Origin: Axinella damicornis
Lineage: Eukaryota > Porifera > Demospongiae > Axinellida > Axinellidae
Length of the DNA: 64,000 nucleotides
NCBI GenBank assembly: GCA_963931865.1
Contig: OZ007517.1
Coordinates: forward strand, 6,337,707-6,401,706
Direction: 5' to 3'
Within the stretch, counting starts at the first letter, position 1; the number at the start of each line of letters is the position of its first letter. Shown piece after piece: positions 59,165-64,000 of the stretch. Made by a program: the position numbers and the translations under genes. The notes under the pieces were generated by a model, which was not told the DNA's origin, did no database searches, and was given only the letters and a program-made list of their open reading frames with translations.

Positions 59165-59520
59165 AACTGTGTCACAATTAACCAGTCCTCCACCAGGAGT
59201 AGAGGGAGCTAGGGTGAGAGACGGGGAGGGGAAGGGGCGGAGGGAGCTTAGATGGGAGAGGAAGGGGTGGAAGGAGTTAGGGTGGGAGAGAGGGGTGGGT
59301 GGAGTGGAGGGAGCTAGGGTGGGAGAGGGAGGAGGTGGAGGGAGCAAGGGTGGGAGAGGGAGGAGGTGGAAGGAGCTCAGGTGGCTCTAGCTCCCTCCAC
59401 CTCCTCCCTCTCCCACCCTACATGTAGCTCCCTCCACTGCACCCACCCCTCCCCTCTCCCACCCTAGCTCCCTCCATTCCACCCACCCCTCCCCTCTCCC
59501 ACCCTAGCTCCCTCCACACA
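59165..59520. repeat. GGGAG and CTCCC simple-sequence block with inversion
   Basis: Purine-rich units (GGAGGGAGCTAGGGTGGGAG) at 59205-59390 are followed by the same units inverted (CTCCCACCCTAGCTCCCTCC) at 59390-59515, so the block could fold back. Non-coding. Confidence 0.8.
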
Positions 59521-59703
59521 ACTGAAATTCTGGCCTGAGGGGTCAGAACCAATGGTCTGTGAATGCAGGCGTTTCAGATTTGGCGTCACGGGATTCAAAA
59601 AAATTTCATTAACCAACCAACCAGAGTTGTGGCTGTATGTAGCAGTCGAAGTACTGCTTCGCGATTGCCAGTGCTATGAGCCGCCTCGTGTTGGAGGTTA
59701 GTG

Positions 59704-59727
59704 CTGGAGGAGGGATGGAGTGAGGAT

Positions 59728-59764
<37 letters not shown>

Positions 59765-60030
59765 GGGAGGCAGAGGGAGGGGAGGCAGAAGGGAGAGGAG
59801 GTGAGATAGGAAGGAAGGGGGGAGAGAGGGACGAGGGATGATGGTAGAGGTAGGGAGTGGGATTAGGGAGGAGGGAGGGTGGGAGAGGGAGGATGGAGGG
59901 AGGGAGGGAGGGAGGGAGGGAGGGAGGGAGGGAGGGAGGGAGGGAGGGGAGAGGAAGGAGGGAGGAGGGAGGGAGGAGAAAGGGTGGAAGGGACGAAGGG
60001 GTGGGTGGGAGAGGTAGGGTGAATAAGGAG
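59704..60030 (-). repeat. GGGA repeat tract upstream of TAF2-like exon
   Basis: On the plus strand it is G runs and (GGGA)n, including 59885-59950. In gene sense it is a pyrimidine tract of more than 300 nt ending in CTCCAG at the exon starting at 59703. Confidence 0.9.
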
Positions 60031-60540
60031 AGTGGGAGTGGGATGAAAGTAGACAGTACGATATTACATAACATGCATGGAGGAGCACCTAAATATCACG
60101 AGGGTAGAGTAGCTGGTCGCTTCCTGGTAGTGTGGTCTACAAACACCAGCTTGCAGCTGGAGTGGGGGAATCATGCACTCAGGACGGCCACCACAGCTGG
60201 AACAGTGAAGCTGAGGGTCCAGTGGCAAGGCTCCGTGTATGAGTCAACACACGGCAACCACAACCTGAGAGGTAACGCAACACGGATGCATCAGATCATT
60301 GCCAGGAAATACACATACATCACATGATGTCACATTACATCACATGACATCATGCAGCATCATGTGACAACATATGGCATCACACAGCATCATGTAATGT
60401 GTCATTGTTCCAACCTTGATGAGTTCTCCCATCCATAGGTGAAGACATGAACGTGTTGCTTAAATTGGAAATGGAGAAATTCTGAACCCTATCCTATACT
60501 ACCATCCTCCCCTCCCTCTCACCCACAGCTTCACTCACTC

Positions 60541-60600
60541 ACTATATCCTCCGGGGAGCTTCCTGGCGGGATGTCAAACTGCACCCCTCCCCTCCCCCTC
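60541..60600 (-). pseudogene. TAF2: Partial tandem duplicate of TAF2-like exon
   Basis: VQFDIPPGSSPEDI in minus sense repeats VQFVIPPGSSPEAM of the exon at 60769-60655 about 115 bp away. The duplicate keeps the 3' part of the exon and its donor (GTGAGT), but upstream it runs into a purine tract rather than SLEQPR. It may confuse splicing or be inert. Confidence 0.7.
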
Positions 60601-60769
60601 ACACACATATTCAACTCACCTCCCCCTCTGAGCCTCACACACACCTTCACCCACCATAGCCTCCGGGGAGCTTCCTGGCGGGATGACAAACTGCACTCCT
60701 CCCCTTGGCTGCTCCAGAGAGAACTCAATCATCACCCGCAGGGGCTTCCCCTCCAGCCGTCCGGAACTG

Positions 60770-60969
60770 NNNNNNNNNNNNNNNNNNNNNNNNNNNNNNN
60801 NNNNNNNNNNNNNNNNNNNNNNNNNNNNNNNNNNNNNNNNNNNNNNNNNNNNNNNNNNNNNNNNNNNNNNNNNNNNNNNNNNNNNNNNNNNNNNNNNNNN
60901 NNNNNNNNNNNNNNNNNNNNNNNNNNNNNNNNNNNNNNNNNNNNNNNNNNNNNNNNNNNNNNNNNNNNN
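60770..60969. other. Assembly gap (200 N)
   Basis: Exactly 200 unknown bases. The 5' part of the TAF2-like gene should lie at or beyond it; after the gap (60970-61440) I find no TAF2 exon. The exact length suggests a scaffolding placeholder, so the true distance is unknown. Confidence 0.95.
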
Positions 60970-61455
60970 GTTCTGACACCAAGCGTGACTAAGAGCGCTT
61001 CCACATAATTATGGCATGTGCTTACGTAATGCCTTGGAGTAAACATGCCGTTTATGAAAGCGCTGTGGCTCCCACATATAACCCACCCCAGTTGCGGTGG
61101 GTGTCAGAACAAGTACATGTATATGGGCAGTCAACCAGACACCTCTGCCTTTCGCGAGGAGTCTGGTACCGCGACTAGGGCCGACTTACGAGACTAAGCA
61201 CGACCCTGACAATGTGGACACAGGTACATATCGACTTGCAGCAGTATCCATCCCCACAGGGGGTCATGGCACTAGAATATATCCACAGAGCTGGAGGGTG
61301 TACATGATTGTACGCAAGTGTAGATTGATCGCACATAGACTATGTGACGAGATCTAAGGTCTTACCGCATCCAGAGAACCCTAGACACTGCTAGGACCTC
61401 TTCGCGTACACCTCTCATGCCTCTCCACTCATGCTCCAGAGCTCATGCTCAGACG
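60970..61455. other. No gene recognised after the gap
   Basis: GTTCTGACACC at 60970 and GGTGTCAGAAC at 61098 form an inverted pair around about 115 bp, possibly a small MITE whose left edge meets the gap. TAGTCTCG-like fragments occur near 61140-61190. Confidence 0.4.
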
Positions 61456-61457
61456 CA

Positions 61458-61523
61458 GTGTCGCTATAGTCTCGGTACCAGACTATTCGAGCAAATAGCC
61501 TGGTACCGAGACTAGGCTCGCTA
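61458..61523. mobile_element. 48-bp TAGTCTCG palindrome, 9-bp TSD
   Basis: TAGTCTCGGTACCAGACTAT at 61467 and its inverse CTGGTACCGAGACTA ending at 61514. Flanks GTGTCGCTA and GGCTCGCTA match at 7 of 9. Confidence 0.6.
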
Positions 61524-61720
61524 GTCTTGCAGGGCCGGCCAGACCGTCATCCACACCAGACCCACACATGCCACACTGTAGTCTCGCGGGCCACTCTCGT
61601 CTCGTCCCCCCCCCCCCCCCCCCCCCCCGTGGGTCGCGAGAGGCTGGCCCGCACCGCGCCGCATGACAAGTTACTTGTCACGCGGCGCAGCTTTTGTTCC
61701 CAGGACATTGTTGGAGGAGA

Positions 61721-61996
61721 ATGGCCAAGCAGTTCAAACGGTTTGTAGGGAGTATCGGCATGTCGACCGTGCTATCGTTTACAGCAGTCATTACACTGGT
61801 ACATGCAAATGCTCCAGCTGCTGAGAATGGAGAGTACAGCTGCTTTGTTGCTTTGCGCAAGAACCACACAATCCAGCGATCGACTAAATGCACAAAATGT
61901 GATTGCGATACTTTAGTGCTTGACACAAAGTTCTATTCGCATGTACGTACTGCCAACTTTCGGGCCTCTGAAGCAAACAGTTTGAACTCTACTTGA
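61721..61996 (+). CDS. Possible small secreted protein
   Basis: An ATG in good context (GAGAATGG) opens 91 codons with a basic start (MAKQFKRFVG), a hydrophobic stretch (MSTVLSFTAVITLVHANAPA) and then a Cys-containing part (CTKCDCDTLVL). The layout fits a signal peptide and short mature chain. No family recognised, no splice evidence; a chance frame is possible. Confidence 0.3.
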   Translation: MAKQFKRFVGSIGMSTVLSFTAVITLVHANAPAAENGEYSCFVALRKNHTIQRSTKCTKCDCDTLVLDTKFYSHVRTANFRASEANSLNST

Positions 61997-62055
61997 CTCT
62001 AGCCTGCTACCAGGATACAAGGCTGGGTACGAGGATAACACAATTCTGGTCCTAC

Positions 62056-62169
62056 CTTCTCCCAAAAACATTTCCACTTTCTCCCAGCCTGCCAACGTAG
62101 TGGTAGTGGATGACATCACTCTTCCTGGACTTGTGCTCACATAGCTCAGGCTGGTAGGTCCCATTCTTC

Positions 62170-62171
<2 letters not shown>
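62056..62171 (-). CDS. FKBP-type peptidyl-prolyl isomerase exon
   Basis: Between a CA-repeat acceptor (CACACAG) and GTAGGA the minus frame reads RKNGTYQPELCEHKSRKSDV, IHYHYVGRLGESGNVFGR, matching the start of an FKBP domain (CxxKSRxGDxVxxHYxGxL...G..FD/GxS), as in the endoplasmic reticulum FKBPs with repeated domains. No break in 38 codons. Neighbouring exons of the gene are not recognised in the window. Whether it is a live gene is unknown. Confidence 0.6.
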
Positions 62172-62173
<2 letters not shown>

Positions 62174-62206
<33 letters not shown>

Positions 62207-62230
62207 TGTGTGCATGTGCATGTGTGTGTG
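62174..62230 (+). repeat. TG microsatellite
   Basis: (TG)n of about 16 units followed by looser TGTG sequence. In minus sense it takes the place of the polypyrimidine tract at the FKBP acceptor. Confidence 0.9.
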
Positions 62231-62425
62231 CATTTGTGGTGTTTATGTGAGTGCATGTGTATGGGGTGCCATCTGTGCCAAAAATCAGTCTATCACAACA
62301 TTTGTAAATGTGACAGTGTACATGTATGTCTGTACACACGTGGGTGTGGGGTGTAGATTTGTGCATGCTATAGTCTCACTGTGATCAGTCACTACAATAA
62401 CAGACAGCTGCTAGGTGCACAGCAG

Positions 62426-63033
62426 CATGCATGCTAGCCTCGTTCCCAGGCCTGAGACGGTGAGGAGAAAAGGGCCTGGTTTCCACTGTTTGCGCATGTG
62501 CTAACTAGCGGTGGAATTCCACCGGCTCCGTGGACGTTCGATTATGTTTGTACACTTGTGACATCGAAGTAGATAACGTGATCCGTACAGTTAACTAGCT
62601 AGCGAGTACTTACTAGTGGTGTGCGTTACAACAGCTCTCGATCGTGCTCTCCTATGTCCTTAGGCGGCAAGGCGCTCCTGAATTGAGCTAGAACAGTGAC
62701 CTGCGATTGAACGATGGGATGTTTTCGTGTGGCTACCGTCGTACCGACCGGGTGGAGTCAGTATGCTACCAGACTCTTCCATTTGTTTTGAATAACGAAT
62801 GTCGGGTAAGTCTGTTGCTGGTGGCAGTGCAATTGTGGCCCTCATCTAGTGGATAGAGGACCAGTGTAGCAAAATAGATAGTGTCACACGCTCGACCACG
62901 AAGACGTCATTTGCACCCTCCCCCTTATGAATACGTGTTACGGTTACAGATAATTAAGCGCATGCGCAAGCAGTGGAAACCAGGCCCTTTTCTCCTCGCC
63001 GTCTCAGGCCTGGGAACAAGGCTACATGCATGC
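62426..63033. mobile_element. 590-bp TAGCCTCG-ended element, perfect 9-bp TSD
   Basis: Terminal repeats of about 60 bp start TAGCCTCGTTCCCAGGCCTG at 62435 and end with the inverse at 63024. Inner parts AGGGCCTGGTTTCCACTG mirror CAGTGGAAACCAGGCCCT. CATGCATGC is duplicated exactly (62426-62434, 63025-63033). The roughly 470-bp interior has no transposase frame. Confidence 0.8.
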
Positions 63034-63034
63034 T

Positions 63035-64000
63035 CACCACTTTGCAAAGCATGCCAGTGAGTAATTATCATGCGGACACACCCACAATAGCAAATACCAA
63101 GGCAATTGGCTCCATGTTGTTGCCTATACGCTGGCTACGCCTCTGACAATACAAGCATAAGCGTACATTACTACATATTAACACTCCCGGTATAGGAAAT
63201 GTTGTTTCCGAGAAGGCAGGATCGATAGGAGTGGTACATCAGCAGAAACTCATTATCTAATATTATGCTACAAACGGCATAAAAACTCTATAGCACACAA
63301 TAGTTCTCAATGCCCAACGTGGGAGTGCTACAGTGCTATATAATCGGTGCACAAAGCCGTCCATATGAGCTTATAGGAGACCATGCCAACAAACCTTATT
63401 TGTTGGTAAAAAGCTAATTGGTGTGCTAATTGCATTGCTTGCTGAGAGTGGATACGGGACCACCTTACTGTAGCTAGAGGGGGCCAACTATTGTATCAAC
63501 CAAGTGTTGATACGTAGCTCTGTTCCTTGCGGCTTCCTGTGCTTCAGGTTGGCCATGCAATCAAAAGCGATCATGATGATTATAATCATAGTCTGCAGAA
63601 TGTTCGTAGACCTTTCCTGTGAGGCTGGTCAATTATTCCATACTGTAGTGCATTGTTTTGAGCAGATACAACTTCTTGTTCTGGGCAGATACAGTAAGAC
63701 ATCTTCTTGTTCTACGTTCCAGGTTGAGAAGTTTGCTGCTCAAGTGGAACAACGGACTAGCTGCCCCCCCCCCCCCCCCCCCCCCCCCTCAACATTGCAG
63801 CATCTCCTGTAGGAAACAACAGCACTGCAGCCAGTAAGAACGACGACAGCCCACAACAAGCACAAACACTCCGATTGTGCTGCTAATTTGCACGTGCATG
63901 CACACAAAGGGAGTGTGTTCCTGCAATTATTTCGCATCACTCAAATTCATTCCCAGAACTGTTTCCAGATTGTGAACCAGACTGGAGTCATGCAAACGTC
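63035..64000. other. Window edge; possible exon, poly-C run
   Basis: At 63722 a TTCCAG border is followed by an open frame (VEKFAAQVEQRTSC) that runs into a C run (63767-63788). It may be an exon of a gene continuing past the window. Nothing else recognised. Confidence 0.3.

Larger units (their letters stand above)
54538..60769 (-). pseudogene. TAF2: TAF2 (TFIID subunit)-like gene, colinear exons, internally deleted
   Basis: TAF2 is the aminopeptidase-like subunit of TFIID that contacts initiator DNA. Minus-strand exons, 5' to 3': 60769-60655 (VMIEFSLEQPRGGVQFVIPP), 60264-60095 (LWLPCVDSYTEPCHWTLSFT), 59703-59622 (RRLIALAIAKQYFDCYIQP), 58923-58856 (VILQEIVQHLNVEKVLPSYA), 58604-58527 (CLRALRVLQKNGHLATESHV), 58222-58153 (SELTFLVEVVEREQQPSIR), 57920-57857 (NPPFTQRTESSLNTLQLV), 57596-57501 (STVVGLYSILYGRLTPTCVP), 55906-55844 (GVVMDLKEKVARSSLSSPSV) and a Lys/His-rich last exon 54816-54538 (KHKKQHKHKEHKRKHRHKHR). 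Stops interrupt the second exon (VAVLSA*) and the LQLV*RL block. The space between 59622 and 58923 cannot hold the several hundred residues expected there. Homology is secure; pseudogene status is inferred. Confidence 0.85.

Noticed and set aside
59595..60088. Minus frames of 159 codons
   Set aside because: Mostly Pro/Ser repeats from CCCT units; only the C-terminal RRLIALAIAKQYF part is a TAF2-like exon.

Overview
The window reads as nuclear DNA of an early-branching animal, most likely a sponge. Spliced metazoan-type exons with GT/AG borders (TAF2, U5 snRNP40, MAPKAPK, FKBP), death-domain exons, a ROCO/COR-type fragment and two multi-copy invertebrate families sit in a sea of short inverted-repeat elements, LINEs and Ty3/gypsy pieces. 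There is no bacterial operon structure, and I found no rRNA, tRNA or CRISPR array. A run of exactly 200 N (60770-60969) marks a scaffold join. The sponge assignment is inference from content, not a database match.

Layout. 1-5 kb: tail of a minisatellite element, a decayed Ty3/gypsy pol, a TA-flanked inverted-repeat element. 5.7-7.6 kb: COR-like fragment plus three inverted-repeat elements with 9-10 bp target duplications. 8.3-17.9 kb: colinear exons of an SNRNP40-like WD40 gene (+) whose 8-kb intron holds a minus-strand coiled-coil/BEN-like gene. 15.8-23.2 kb: several large inverted-repeat elements. 23.1-25.6 kb: minus-strand gene with PIN-like nuclease and CXC regions, split by a 242-bp MITE. 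27.6-32 kb: MAPKAPK-like kinase exons (+). 32-33.3 kb: tandem minisatellite elements, then a jockey/CR1-type LINE (33.5-35.1 kb). 37.2-38 kb: a two-exon secreted protein gene (-), the only clean host gene. 39-45.3 kb: more minisatellite elements, one split by a 5'-truncated endonuclease-type LINE. 45.4-46.1 kb: 3' end of a gypsy element. 47-54.1 kb: death-domain locus with a tandem duplication, one copy carrying a complete gag-only LTR element. 54.5-60.8 kb: colinear TAF2 exons (-). 61.4-64 kb: small palindromes, an FKBP exon (-), a 590-bp inverted-repeat element.

Recognisable host genes are mostly broken (stops, frameshifts, missing exons, lost splice sites), while recent transposons in the same window keep long open frames. 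I therefore read most host loci as decaying duplicates rather than victims of poor base quality, though a polished read alignment is needed to settle that. The strongest novel candidates are the gag-only LTR element with a paralogous empty site, 44-51 bp elements that are almost pure palindrome with perfect 9-bp target duplications, head-to-tail minisatellite elements with a 3' hairpin, and very long pyrimidine tracts abutting 3' splice sites.
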